From Cryptomeria japonica (lineage: Eukaryota > Streptophyta > Pinopsida > Cupressales > Cupressaceae), in contig NC_081407.1 of assembly GCF_030272615.1 (NCBI RefSeq), forward strand, positions 441,223,213 to 441,287,212: 64,000 nt of DNA. The letters run 5' to 3'. The translations under genes were made by a program, and so were the position numbers. Shown here piece after piece: positions 45,035 through 57,041 of this stretch. The notes under the pieces were generated by a model that was not told the DNA's origin, made no database searches, and saw nothing but the letters and a program-made list of their open reading frames with translations. The first letter of the stretch is position 1; each line of letters begins with the position of its first letter.

Positions 45035-45887
45035 TGTAGCATCCTAAATTATAATCCCTTATAATTTGGTCAACATTTGGGGCACTCACCTTAGTGTTTG
45101 TACCCCAATGTTTAATTAAGATCTAATTATGCTTATATCATGCAAATCAAGCCTTATTTTCACCTTACATATTACATTGCCCTTTGGTCCCGATCCTAAA
45201 ATAGGGTAGGAAAAAGGCATGGTTTCATGGTCCTCATTTGGACTAGGGCATGGTACCTTGGTCCTCCCAAATAGGACCCCAATTTGTCCCCTCACAATGG
45301 TCACAATGAGCTATCAGGATTGTGATCTCCATGTTAGCCCTTGTCAAAATATTAGGATGTTTTCCCAATAGGAAAGTGTATAAGGAGGTCCATACCTCTC
45401 ATTTGATCATACAGGAGGATAATAAGAGAATCATAAGGTTCCCATTTAAAGAAATCTAGCATTAAAGTATTCATCATCAAGCATTTCTAGAGATCTTCAA
45501 GGCTACATATTCTTCATTTATCCATTGTGGAGCAACATTAAATAATTCATATGTCAGCATGTGTGTGTGATTAGAGTTTTGTCATGTTCATGCTATTTGA
45601 TCATACATCATATGTGATTACATTCAAGATGAAAAGCATCATTATCAGTCATTGCAGATCTAAGGTATATCCTTCCATTATTTATTTCAGTATTTGCAAT
45701 ATTTCTATTAAGGTTAATTTTTAAACTGAGGTTTGACATAGGTAAACCCTTACTCCCCATCTATTTCCCCTTCTTTCTATGTGTAGAAAATGGGTACGAA
45801 GTTGTGATCTTCAAAATAAGCATTATTTACAGTTACAAATCAATCCCCCTTTGGTGTGCGAAAAGTGCAAAGGACTAGGGCGACCAC
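45035..45887 (+). mobile_element. LTR of a gypsy-type element, left part (split)
   Basis: It begins TGTAGCATCCTAAATTATAA after a purine tract. It reads without break into 56875-57041 once the Athila-like element is removed (joining text GGGCGACCACCACCATGG). It encodes no protein. The right edge, CAATTCAACA near 57041, is a guess from the terminal CA. Confidence 0.6.
45883..45887. repeat. Target-site duplication ACCAC (left)
   Basis: Identical to 56875-56879. Confidence 0.9.
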
Positions 45888-47147
45888 TGATAAGTTGATA
45901 CTTTGTCATGTTTTTGCCATCAAAACTCATAGGTTTTTGACATCTTTTGGGTTGCATTGTGGTATTAAAGTATTGTGAATTGACTATATGTATTCCATGT
46001 GTTAAACCTGAACTTATGAAATCATGTTTGAACTTTTTCGGTCTATTCTTGCAGCCATGCCAATTTATTCCTGTAGCCAAGTGATTTGTTCCTATTGTTA
46101 TGCGGATTATTTGGGATAATATTATATGAGATTTAATGAATGTATTAATTAAGTAAAATACGTATGCATGTCCTTGTATGTTGTTTTTGTTTAGTGCAGA
46201 TAATAAATGATGCCGTGATGGATGTTCTCCTTTTGCACCTAAGGAATGAAGAATCACGAATGAGATAACTCGAGATCAAACTAAAGAGGAGCCTAGCGTG
46301 CACAAGATATGGCATAACCGGAGCAACCATACATCACTATGGGAGTTTAACTCTAGTGGGCATTGAATTCACAAAATATCGCTACGGCGTGCAAAGACTG
46401 TGGTTCGGTTTAGATCCATGTTTCCTGTAGCCAAGCTCTAGTTATATTCTTCATCTGTCAATCATCTGCCTCTTCTTTTGGGCATGATTTGAGTTGTCCA
46501 TTGTAGTTGACCTTTGCTTTATAATAAGCTCTTCCTTTTTCTTAGAGGTTAGACAGAATAGAAAGGAATAGAGCAGAGAATTTTGACAAGCATTCTAGAG
46601 TTTTTCTTTTAGAACATGTAATCATTTTCAGGAAGAAATGAATGAAAAATATGTTGTTCTGATTTGTTAAAAGTATTTTGCTGGAAGCTTGCTATCACTC
46701 ATCCAAGGGGGCCCACTTGGTGAGTGATCCTGTGTTTATGTTCATTGAAATTATTTCTTCTTTAGTTGTAGTAGAAGTTCATGCCTAGATTGTTCTTGCA
46801 GCCACTAGAAATAGATCCACTGACTGTTCCTGTAGCCAAGCCAGAATAGAGTGATTTCTATTATTTACATTAGATCATTCTAGCATAGTTTTTATAAGTT
46901 TTCATGTATCCTTCTATGATTTCCATTCTTGCTTTTCCTTTCTACATAATGTTAGTTACTACAACAATGCAGAATAGCCATTGAAGGAGCTTAGTGCATA
47001 TATAGTGCAGACCCATTTCAAGTTTTGCGTCCCTGGGTTGATAACTAAATGAACACTAGCCATGAAAATAGTAACTTTACTAGATGAATGTCCAAACTCG
47101 GATTGAGATTTCAATTAGAGTTATTATTATTATAGTTGGAGTAGACA
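45888..47147 (+). mobile_element. 5' LTR of Athila-like gypsy element
   Basis: 1260 bases, from TGATAAGTTGATAC to GGAGTAGACA. It pairs with 55618-56874. Hand count over the first ~280 bases gives about 17 differences. CCTG(C/T)AGCCA words recur here (near 46051, 46071, 46426, 46797, 46829). Several read CTGTAG here but CTGCAG in the 3' LTR, as methylated CHG decay would produce. Confidence 0.95.
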
Positions 47148-47151
47148 TTTT

Positions 47152-47169
47152 TGGCATCGTTGCCAGGGA
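47152..47169 (+). other. Primer binding site (Athila type)
   Basis: TGGCATCGTTGCCAGGGA follows TTTT after the LTR. It corresponds to the TGGCGCCGTTGCCGGGGA site known from Athila elements, changed at two CpG-type positions. Confidence 0.85.
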
Positions 47170-47241
47170 TGGTGTCAAACTAAGAACCTTTTATAGTTAT
47201 TATAGTTTCTAGTTAATTGGTTGAAAATTTCATGAATCTGC

Positions 47242-48840
47242 ATGCATAGCAGAAGAAGAGACCCCATAGGTAGATTTCTGCCCACTCATCCTAATCATGC
47301 AGAAGATAATTTCCCAGATATAAATCATTTTGCTAAACTTTACCAAGCCCCACAAAATTTGAATCACCCTGAATCTGAATTTCCAGAAGGTAGTCTTCAA
47401 TTCCTTTTTGGTCCACAAGAAGAAGAATTTCCTATAGTAACAACCCCCACAAGTCCAATGCAAGGGAACCCTCCTCCTGGTGGGAATAATCCACCACCAC
47501 CACAAGGTCCAATGTTTGAGTTTCCCATCTCTGATCAGCATGATAATGCTAACCTCAAGAACATTCCAACATCTTCACTCCCTAAATTCTATGGGTTGGT
47601 GATAGAGGATCCAAATACATTTCTGTTTGAGTTTGATGTTCTCTGTAGGAGTTTTGACTATACTATAGATGCCTATAGACTCAAAAAATTTCCTGCCACT
47701 TTGAAGGAGTCATCCTTGAGATGGTTTATGAGCTTGGGTAGTAGCACAATAAACACATGGGATGAGATGAAATGGTTGTTTCTTGCAAAATACAAAGATT
47801 ATTGTAGAGGCATTGATCATCATGGGGATGATATCTTTAGAATGACACAAACTAAAGATGAGAGTCTTGAAGATTATCTAGAAAGGTTTTTGTTAAGTGT
47901 CAAGAAGTGCAAGCATAGTACTCTGAATGAAGATTCCCTCAAATTGATATTTTTGAGGGGTATCAATGATGAATGCACCGATTCCTTAGATCTTATGGGA
48001 GGAGGTGACATTACACAATCTACTTGGGCTAAAATAGGACAAATTTGCAAGAAGTATTCCAGATCTACATCTAAGAAGAATAGGAGATTTAAGCCAGGGG
48101 GACCATTATCAGCATCTGGAATTGGAGTTTCTAGATTGGAACTTAGTCATCTGTTAAAGGACTTCAAGGAGGACATTATAAACAATATGGCTACCTTGTT
48201 GGATACATTGGCAGCTAAGAAGAAGCATGAGGAAGCTGATGCATTCCTTGCAGAATTTTGTCCTCATTGTAAATAGCGAAAGAAAGATTGTAGATGTAAG
48301 ATGGTTGCAAACATGGAAGTACCTGACTTCAAACTAGTTCAAGATGAGGATGAGCAAGTCTTCTATGTTGCTCAAAGAAGACCAAATTTTCAAAGACAAG
48401 GTATGCCACCCGTTCCACTTTCTTTTTCTGGTTATAGTGGTAATTCTTATGCACCAAATAACCAATGGCAACCACAATATTCTCAAAATTTTGGTAACTA
48501 TCCACATTGATATGGGTCACAAGGCTAAGGGCAGCAATTTGGTAATCAAGTTCCACAGTGGCAGTAGCCACAGGGGAACTAGTATCCACCTTAGGGTCAA
48601 GGGAACCAGTTTCAAGGGAATCGACAACCTACTTCTCAATGGAGGGGAAACCAATCATGGCCAACCCAATCTTCTGGATATCAGCCTCTTGTTTAGCAGC
48701 CACAACCTCCTGCTTTAATGCCTCCTCCTGTAGCTACTGTTGCACCACCTAAACCAACACAGTTTCCTACTCAATCGTTGCCAAATCCAAATATCAAATC
48801 TCAGCAACAACAACAACCTTATTCAGCTGATGTTAATTAG
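47242..48840 (+). pseudogene. Athila-like Gag (344 clean codons, then decayed Gln-rich tail)
   Basis: ATG at 47242. The N-terminal ~100 residues are Pro/Gly-rich (GNPPPGGNNPPPPQGP). The Gag core follows: LPKFYGLVIEDPNTFLFEFDVLC, RLKKFPATLKESSLRWFMSL, LFLAKYKDYCR, ESLEDYLERFLLSVKKC and LIFLRGINDE. A Cys/His cluster FCPHCK is followed by TAG at 48274. Beyond it the same frame continues as a Gln/Asn/Pro-rich tail (NNQWQPQYSQNFGNYPH and onward to 48840) with about seven stops, nearly all where Gln or Arg is expected. The frame before 48274 is the longest intact Gag in the window. Confidence 0.93.
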
Positions 48841-49830
48841 TATCCAGCCTATTCTTTATCACTAGATGGCATACACCTTTGATCTGGAACAACTTTACCT
48901 AATCCCTCTCATCCAGTTATTACTGAGGTACAGGAGGAGCAAGAAATCTCTAATTCAATAGATACAATACTCCAGAGTCAAATATTGCCACCATTTCCCC
49001 ATAGATTACAAGACAAAGAAGTTCCCATTGAACAACAGCAAAGCTTTGATATTATTGATCAACTAAAGCACATTTGTGTTAAAATTCCATTGTTGCAAGA
49101 AATAAAGGATGTGCCTATATATGGTAAGGCATTGAGAGAGGCATGCCTAAAGAAACCTGGTAGGAAGAAAAAGGATCCACAAATAGTGCATGTTATGGGT
49201 CAATTGGTTGATATCATGTTAGGTAAAATTGCAATTCCAAAGTATTATGATCCAGGTAGTCCTATTGTGAGTATAGTCATTAATGGCAGTCAAATAAAGA
49301 ATGTTTTGATTGATTTAGGAGTAGCCATTAATGTAATGACAAGGGAAGTAATGAAACATCTAGAGATCAATAGTTTAAGGGCTACACCCATAGTTCTCCA
49401 ACTTGCTAATGGCTCTACAGTGAGACCTGACGGTATCATAGAGGATGTAGTAGTTATTCTAGATTCCTAGGAATATCCTCCAGACTTTATGATTCTATCT
49501 CCAAAAGCAACATTGGGAGGATATCTAGTCATTTTGGGTAGATCTTGGCTTGCCACAGTTGATGCATATATTGGGTGTAGATCAGGAGACATGACTATTT
49601 CAGATGGGAGTTCTACAAAAACATTAGCCTTGTATTCTCCAGCACAACCACAACTTGAGCAACAACAAGCTATTTGGCCTATCTTGGGGGAGGAATATGA
49701 AGAAATTGACTCTATTAATCACCTCATGATGATTAATCGAGGACCACTCATGCAGTTATATGATGAGGAATCAATTCTTTATAAAATACTGATAAATGAA
49801 TTTATAGAAGAGCAAAAATTGCAGGAATAG
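48841..49830 (+). pseudogene. Athila-like protease region
   Basis: After a linker, KHICVKIPLLQEIKDVPIYG and KALREACLKKPGRKKKDP lead to the aspartic protease: VLIDLGVAINVM, then LEINSLRATPIVLQLANGS, and, after a stop at 49468, ATLGGYLVILGRSWLATVDA. The D-L-G triad in place of D-S/T-G is usual for this lineage. A TAG at 49828 separates it from RT. Confidence 0.88.
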
Positions 49831-51380
49831 GTTCCGAATATTGCAGGTTTGGACTTTCCTGCAGCCACTGATATTTTGCATACTCTGTTGCCGCAGAAGT
49901 TATCTTTTTCTCATTTTTCTGATATAAACCAGATTGATCTTACTATTAAGATAGAGTTGGAATTGAATAAATATTTGAGTATCAATAGAGATCTATCAGA
50001 TATTCAAAAGGAGGGCCTTGTAGACTTGTTGAAACTCCATAAAAATGCTTTTGCATGGGATTACAAGGATATGAGTGGGATTGATCTAGCAATTTGTACT
50101 CATCATATTTACATAAAGGATGAGTGTTGCCCACTTAGACAACCTCAAAGAAGAGTCAATCCTACCTTGAAGGAGATAGTTAAAGAAGAATTAAAGAAAT
50201 TGTTGAAAGTTGGGTTTATCTGTCCTATCTCTGACAGTCAATGGGTATCACCTCTAGTGATAGTGCTTAAAAAAGGAGGCAAATGGAGGGTATGTGTTGA
50301 TTATAGAGCTCTGAATTTAGCAACAAGAAAAGATCATTTTCCATTGCCATTTGTGGATCAGGTATTAGATTCTCTTGTTGGTAAGAGATATTTTTCATTC
50401 CTTGATGGATTTAGTGGCTACAATCAGATACAAATAGCCCCAGAGGATCAAGAGAAGACAACATTTACTTGCCCATGGGGCACGTATGCATATTTTGTTC
50501 TTCCTTTTGGGTTGTGTAATGCTCCAGCCACTTTACAAAGAACAGTGTTTAGTATTTTGTCCAATATTTATCAAGATATTATGGAAATTTACATGGATGA
50601 CTTCACAACTTATGGTTCTGAATTTGATCAAGCATTGGATGATTTGAAGAAATTTTTGTAGCGATGTGAAGACTATAATTTGTCTTTAAACAGTGAGAAG
50701 TGTTTTATCATGATGGAAGAAGGAATAGTCCTTGGTCATCATATATCTATACAAGGCATATAGGTGGATCCAGCAAAGATTGAGGTCATTTAGCATATTA
50801 ATGACCCTATGAAGCAAAAAGATTTCTTGGTGATGCTAGATGCTACAGAAGGTTTATCAAAGATTTTAGTAAAATTGCAAGTCCCTTATATTCACTGCTT
50901 ACCAAAGATGTAGAATTTAAATGAACCCCAGCATGCAATGAAGCTTTCTTAAAGATTAAGCATGCTTTGACTCAAGCACCAGTTCTTAAGGGGCCAAATT
51001 GGTCTTTACCATTCCAAATCCATACAGATGCATCTGATTATGCAATAGGAGTAGTGCTAGGCCAAAGAATTGACAAATTGGAAAATGCAATATATTATAT
51101 TAGTAAGAATTTGCAGGGACCTGAATTGAATTACACAGTTACTGAAAAGGAAATGCTAGCTGGCATATATGCACTTAACAAATTTAGACACTATATCACA
51201 GGGTATCCCATATTTGTGCATACAGATCATACTGTAATTAGATATCTCATGAATAAGCCATCAATCACTGGTAGATTAGCTCGTTGGTTATTGTTGATGC
51301 AAGAATTTGATATCATAGTTGTTGATAAGCCAGGGAAGTCTAATGTGGTTGCAGATTATCTTTCACATCTTCAATTGTAG
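49831..51380 (+). pseudogene. Athila-like reverse transcriptase and RNase H
   Basis: RT: HKNAFAWDYKDMSGID, CCPLRQPQRRVNPTLKE, GGKWRVCVDYRALNLAT, FSFLDGFSGYNQI, LPFGLCNAPATLQR and the catalytic EIYMDDFTTYG. TAG at 50659 and near 50761 and 50791, plus a frameshift near 50822 (in KQKDF/LGDARCYRRF), interrupt the thumb and connection. RNase H then reads FQIHTDASDYAIGVVLGQ (Asp), ELNYTVTEKEMLA (Glu), FVHTDHTVIRYLM (Asp) and ends VADYLSHLQL. The catalytic residues of both domains are still present although the frame is broken. Confidence 0.93.
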
Positions 51381-52878
51381 GAAGATTCTACAATAATAGA
51401 TGACACTTTTCCAGATGAACATTTGTTTCTCATACAGGCTCACACTCCTTGGTATGCTGATATTGCCAACTATCTAGCTATAGCTAAGATGCCAATTTAT
51501 TTCTCTCCTAAGGAAAAAAGGTTGCTAGTTGAAAAAAGTTTTAACTTTTCATGGATTGTTGATTGTCTATTTTATATTGGACCTAACCAAGTCATGCGAA
51601 AATGTGTCAAAGAAGATGAAACATATGACATCCTGCATGCATGTCATGATGAGCCATGTGGAGGTCATTTTTCTGCCAAAAAACAACACTGAAAATACTT
51701 AATACAGGATACTATTGGCCCACATTACACAAGGATGCAGCTCAGTACACAAGGAAATGTGACAGATGTCAGCAAATGGGCAAACCTACAAAATCTAATG
51801 AGATGCCACTATATCCTCAAATATCAATTGCACCATTTGACAAGTGGGGATTGTTGGCCCATTTGATCCCCCTTCTAATGGAAAATCTTATATCTTGGTA
51901 TGTACAGACTATGTAACAAAATGGGTAGAAGCTAGAGCTATGACACATGCAAGAGATAATAAGGTGGTTGAGTTTCTCTATGAGGAGATATTTACAAGAT
52001 ATGGAGTACGAAGGGAAATTGTCTCTGACCAAGGACCTCAATTTACTTCAATATTGATAAAGGCTTTGGTCAATGAATACAATATAAGACACAGGAATTC
52101 TACTCTATATCATCCACAATCTAATGGACAGGTAGAAGTTACAAATAGAGAGCTTGAGGCTATTCTTACAAAAATAGTGTCTATTCACAAGAAAGATTGG
52201 TCTCATTGGCTTTCAAAAGCAATTTGGGCATATAGGAAAACTTGGAAAACACCAATTGGTTTCACACCTTATGAGATGGTTTATGGCAAAACAACAATGA
52301 TGCCTATTGAATTTGAGCATAAAACTTTGAGAACAACTTTGCAATTAAATATGACATTGTCTGAAGCACAGAAAGAATGCATTCAGTAATTAAATGCTCT
52401 AGATGAATGGAGAAAGATAGTTGTTCACCAGACAAAATTGATTCAAAATCAAAGAGCAAAATGACATGATAAATATATCAGGGAAAAGAAATTCAAAGTT
52501 GGTCACTGGGCAATACTTTATGATTCTAGATATAAAGATGCTATGGGAAAGCTTCAAACCAGGTGGTTAGGTCCTTATGAGATAGAAGAAATTTTCTAGG
52601 ATGGAGTAGTCTGTTTGTCCATAATTGATCCTGTTCAATTTAAACTCTTAGTAAATGGGCACCGACTAAGACTATATCATAAGCCAGCTACTAAAGAAGA
52701 GTTCCTACAACAGTTTGTTCCACAAGGTGACATAAAGGTTCCTGCAACCACTGAAAAGGTTCCTGCAACAACTGACACTGATTTTGCAGCAACTCATGAG
52801 CTTCCTGTTGCAATTAAGCAAGGTAATAAAGGTAATGTTCCTGCAGCCTCTACAGTGAACATATTTGTCATTTCATAA
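51381..52878 (+). pseudogene. Athila-like integrase with repetitive Pro/Ala/Thr tail
   Basis: Zinc domain: CHDEPCGGHFS and RKCDRCQQMGK. Frameshifts lie near 51685 and 51847. Core: LVCTDYVTKWVEA (Asp), EIVSDQGPQF (Asp), NGQVEVTNRELEAIL (Glu), followed by WAYRKTWKTPIGFTPYEMVYGK. Stops at about 52388, 52462 and 52598 interrupt the C-terminal part (KLQTRWLGPYEIEEI, NGHRLRLYHKP). The end holds loose repeats KVPATTEKVPATTD, encoded by GTTCCTGCAACCAC-like DNA. Confidence 0.92.
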
Positions 52879-53339
52879 TAAAATATTTCCATTTTAAATG
52901 GGAATATTATTCTTCATACATAAAATCCCATCCACGACATTCCATCCCACATTCTTACCTATCATTTCATTTCATTTCGCCTTCATTTTTGTGCAATTGC
53001 AGGTACATGTATATTGTATTTTATTTTAATTATACATTTATTAGTTCATTATGATTATATCCTGTTTAAATCCACTCCACTACGTGAAATCTTGTCAGCT
53101 TGTGTGGACATGTGCTAGGTTAAGTTGGGGGGTACTTTATGGTTCATTTTCCAATATGATTAATTATCAATCCTTTTTGGTACCCCGAATTTATCTACTC
53201 CCCATCATTACTTATTATGTTATTATTTCATGCAAGTAAATAATAAATTTTGCTACCAGAATTAAGATATGTAAAGAGATTTCATTTTTAGCAATACTGT
53301 CAAATATTCTGGTTCAGCTACAGAGAGAAAAATATCAAA
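52879..53339 (+). other. Spacer between integrase and third ORF; no gene
   Basis: AT-rich, with a purine-poor GTTAAGTTGGGGGGTACTTTATGG patch near 53117-53140 that resembles an internal polypurine tract. No domain is seen. Confidence 0.5.
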
Positions 53340-55251
53340 GTAAAGGATAGGTGGTGATCTAATTCACCATGAGCCAACAGTCCATGAAGGGTTGCTGCAA
53401 GATGGTCTTTATGAGCATTATTTCTGAAACCATGGTTGGTTGGATTACTTCTTGAAAATCAGGGATTACAACGAAGAAATTACTGCAAAATTCATGCATT
53501 CCTTTAATGAAGGAGAAGCTACGGTTAAAGGTTTGAGGGTAATTGCTATGGAGTAATGAATAGTAGAAGCAATAGGGTTGCTGCAGGAAGGAGAACTCTT
53601 TCCAGAATCAAAAGATGCAAGGAGTGCCAAGGCAAAGTTCACAACTCCCACTGATGGACCCTTAATGGTGGATAGACAAGGAACTAGAAGGGTTTCTCTA
53701 CCAGCACATTGGCCTCAAGTAGCTTTGTATGTTATGAAATACATTACATGTGAAGGGTGGTATTCAAACCTGCATTCACCTCATTTTAAGTTACTTAGTC
53801 ATCTGCGGCATGGTCAGCGAGTTAATGTTCCTAATTTCTTATACCATCTCATTTCTACAAGTGCTAAGGAGATGTGAAAGAATGGAAATCGCTCCATTAG
53901 CCATCATGGACTAGTTAAGCTACTTGTACAATGGTCCCTGAGAGATGTTTCACAAATGGAATGGGGTGTATTTGAGGATATACATCAATTTAGGGTTGAT
54001 GATGCCCTTGTTGCAGATAATCCGCTGGGTGAAGAAGAAAATGTTGCAGATAATCCGCCTGTTGAAGATGAGGATTTGTTTGTTGCTGAAGGAGCCACAG
54101 TTATTATGGAAGAAAATATTGAATCAGAAACAATTGAAGAACAACCCTCTACTTCTCTTCAAAGAGATTCACCAGTTTTACGAAGGAAGGGAAAAGAGTT
54201 AGAAATGGGTGAAACAGAGGAAGAATTTATTACCCGGCCGCAGGTAACTCAGATTCCTCCTGCAGCCAAGAGGCATAGGACAAAAGTAAAAGCTCCTACA
54301 ACCATTCCAAAAGTGTATGTGAGAAGAACACGAAGGAGGACATAGAAGACTCAACCTGTGGGTAATCCAACAGAGGTTATTGCAGTAGAAACTTCGAAAG
54401 AAGGAAGCCCTATGGAGGATGAAATTCAAGAAAATGTTATTGAGATTCAAGAAAATGTTGAAGATGTTCTACAGCGGCCTGAGGAAAATATGGGAGGTAT
54501 GCCAGCTCAAAATGAGGAGTTTATTGAAGAAATCCCGCAATCTAAGGTAGTACCTATAAGACCTCCTTCATCCCTAAGTAGTTTATCTATTGCTTTAACA
54601 TTTTATAGGCAATGGGAAATAGAGAAGGATAGGTTGCAAGGGATTATTGATAAACAACAAAAAGAGATTGAAAAGAGAGATAATAGAATTGAGGAATTAG
54701 AGGCTAAGGTAGAAATAATTTATGATATTGTTCCTGAGTTGATGCAGTGTAGGGCACCTCCAAGAGTTTATGCAGTACATTGGAAAGAGCAGTATCTGAA
54801 CTTCAAATTAAACCGCATTGTTAGGGACCTTAATCCTTCCTTAGAAACACCTAAAGAATTATTTTCTACTTATCAAACCTCTCCACCTGCTGTGAAAAAT
54901 TTGCTATGTGAATTATATTTACATAGCTATGATGTACCTTCAGACAGGGAGTGTAATCCTTTATTGTATATTAGGGATATCCATATCAGAGCTTTAATGT
55001 CATGGATCCAAAATGAGATTATCATAGGGCCACAAGCCAGGGAGTATGAAAACTTAGAGCTTGATTGTCCATTGCCATTAAGAAGGGAATCACAAGAACC
55101 AAGGGTTCTTTATTATGATTGGCAAAAGTTACTAATAAGAGATGATGTTAGTAAAATAGTGCTTCCAATGAGAGAAGAAGTTTATCAAGCATATGAGAAT
55201 TTGGTTCAAACTGGTAGGACAGCTACAATGGAAGGATTAACTCAATGCTAG
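53340..55251 (+). pseudogene. Third ORF of Athila-like element (env position), function unknown
   Basis: One frame from about 53340 to 55251, broken by TAA-TGA at 53552-53557, TGA near 53876, TAG near 54343 and others. The first part has NEEITAKFMHSFNEGEATVKG, VSLPAHWPQVALYVMKYI and LRHGQRVNVPNFLYHLIS, which resembles the plant-transposon-protein region found in this position of Athila elements. The middle is acidic, with basic clusters RRKGKE, KRHRTKVKA and RRTRRRT. The last ~300 codons are uninterrupted and include a coiled coil (EKDRLQGIIDKQQKEIEKRD). I see no signal peptide or membrane segment, so an envelope role is not supported. Confidence 0.8.
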
Positions 55252-55603
55252 AATAATCTACCAAAACATTTAAAATAGGGAGAACCTTACTCACTACAAA
55301 ATTTTCATGCAGCCATGGAAAGAGACCCTAGATACATACATTTAGGCAGGGAGAAAGCCAACAACTAGCTACCATTGATCTTTCAACCTCTGATCCTTAT
55401 GTGGCCACTCTTGGCATGTCAGCCAACAGAGCAAAATTATGATGCATTCACAGAAGAAATAGCTAGATGGTCCAGGCTAGAAAAAAAGAAAGGATTTTAT
55501 TAGAACTTATCTTCAGGGGGGACAGGTCAGGGCACTGTTGGTGATTTAAGGGTTATAGTGAGAATCATAAATTTTCCTTTTGTTGCAGGATCAGCAAACT
55601 CTT
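55252..55603 (+). other. 3' untranslated part of Athila-like element
   Basis: Continues loosely in the third ORF frame (weak YLNRPWPL-like text with stops) and then becomes non-coding before the polypurine tract. Confidence 0.5.
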
Positions 55604-55617
55604 AAAGTTGGGGGGCA
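55604..55617 (+). other. Polypurine tract of Athila-like element
   Basis: AAAGTTGGGGGGCA directly before the TGATAAGTTG start of the 3' LTR. Confidence 0.88.
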
Positions 55618-56874
55618 TGATAAGTTGATACTTTGTCATGTTTTTACCATCAAAACTCTTAGGTTTTTGACATCTTTTGGGTTGCATTGTGGTAGTAAAG
55701 TATTGTGAACTGACTATATGTATTCCATGTGTTAAACCTGAACTTATGAAATCATGTTTGAACTTTGCCGGTCTATTCCTACAACCATGCCAATTTATTC
55801 CTATAGCCAAGTGATTTGTTCCTATTATTATGCAGATTATTTGGGATAATGTTATATGTGAGTTAATGAATGTATTAATTAAGTAAAATATGTATGCATG
55901 TCCTTGTATGTTGTTTTTGTTTAGTGCCGATAATAAATGATGCTGCGGTGGATGTTCTCCTTTCACGCCTAAGGAATAAAGAATCATGAATGAGATAACT
56001 AGAGATCAAACTAAAGAGGAGCCGAGTGAGCGCAAGATATGGTGTAACTAGAGCAGTCATACATCACTATGGGAGTTTAACTCTAGTGGGCATTGAATTC
56101 GCAAAATATCGCTACAGCGTGCAAAGACTGTGGTTCGGTTTAGATCCATGTTTCCTGCAGCCAAGCTCTAGTTATCTTCTTCATCTGTCAATCATCTGCC
56201 TCTTCTTCTGGGCGTGATTTGAGTTGTCCATTGTAGTTGACCTTTGCTTTATAATAAGCTCTTCCTTTTTCTTAGAGGTTAGATAGAATAGAAAGGAATA
56301 GAGGAGAGAATTTTGGCAAGCATTCTGGAGTTTTTCTTTTAGAACATGTAATCATTTTCAGGAAGAAATGAATGAAAAATATGTTGTTCTGATCTATTAG
56401 AAGTATTTTGCTGGAAGCTTGATATCACTCATCCAAAGAGGCCCACTTAGTGATCCTATGTTTATGTTCATTGAAATTATTTCTTCTTTAGTTGCAGTAG
56501 AAGTTCATGCCTGGATTGTTCCTGCAGCCACTAGAAATAGATCCACTGACTGTTCCTGCAGCCAAGCCAGAACAAAGTGATTTCTATTATTTACATTAGA
56601 TCATTCCAACATAGTTTTTATAAGTTTTCATGTAGCCTTCTATGATTTCCATTCTTGCTTTTCCTTTCTGCATAATGTTAGTTACTATAGCAATGCAGAA
56701 TAGCCATTGAAGGAGCTTAGTGCATATATAGTGCAGACCCATTTCAAGTTGTACGTCCCTGGGTTGATAACTAAATGAACACTAGCCATGAATATAGTAA
56801 CTTTACCAGATGAATGTCCAAACTTCAGATTGAAATTTCAATTAGAGTTATTATTATTATAGTTGGAGTAGACA
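55618..56874 (+). mobile_element. 3' LTR of Athila-like element
   Basis: 1257 bases, collinear with 45888-47147, ending GGAGTAGACA. CCTGCAGCCA words are intact near 56154, 56521 and 56552. Confidence 0.95.
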
Positions 56875-57041
56875 ACCACCACCATGGTCTCGACATTTTA
56901 GGAGCTCCTTTGGGGATCAAATCCAAGTTTGCTTATATTTCTTAGATCCAGGTGTGTTGCTCAATCCAGTAACTATATCTCACTATTTATGTGTTTTCAT
57001 TGTCATTCCCAGCACTTTACTCTAATTTTAGCAATTCAACA
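56875..57041 (+). mobile_element. Right target duplication ACCAC and right part of split LTR
   Basis: The first five bases are ACCAC, the match of 45883-45887. The following text continues the LTR begun at 45035. The end at CAATTCAACA (57041) is tentative. Confidence 0.6.

Noticed and set aside
45823-46257. 144-codon minus-strand frame in the Athila-like 5' LTR (counterpart 55565-55987)
   Set aside because: The first ~65 bases (45823-45887) lie outside the LTR, so that end of the frame is not an element gene. The two LTR copies differ in length and sequence and have no domain.
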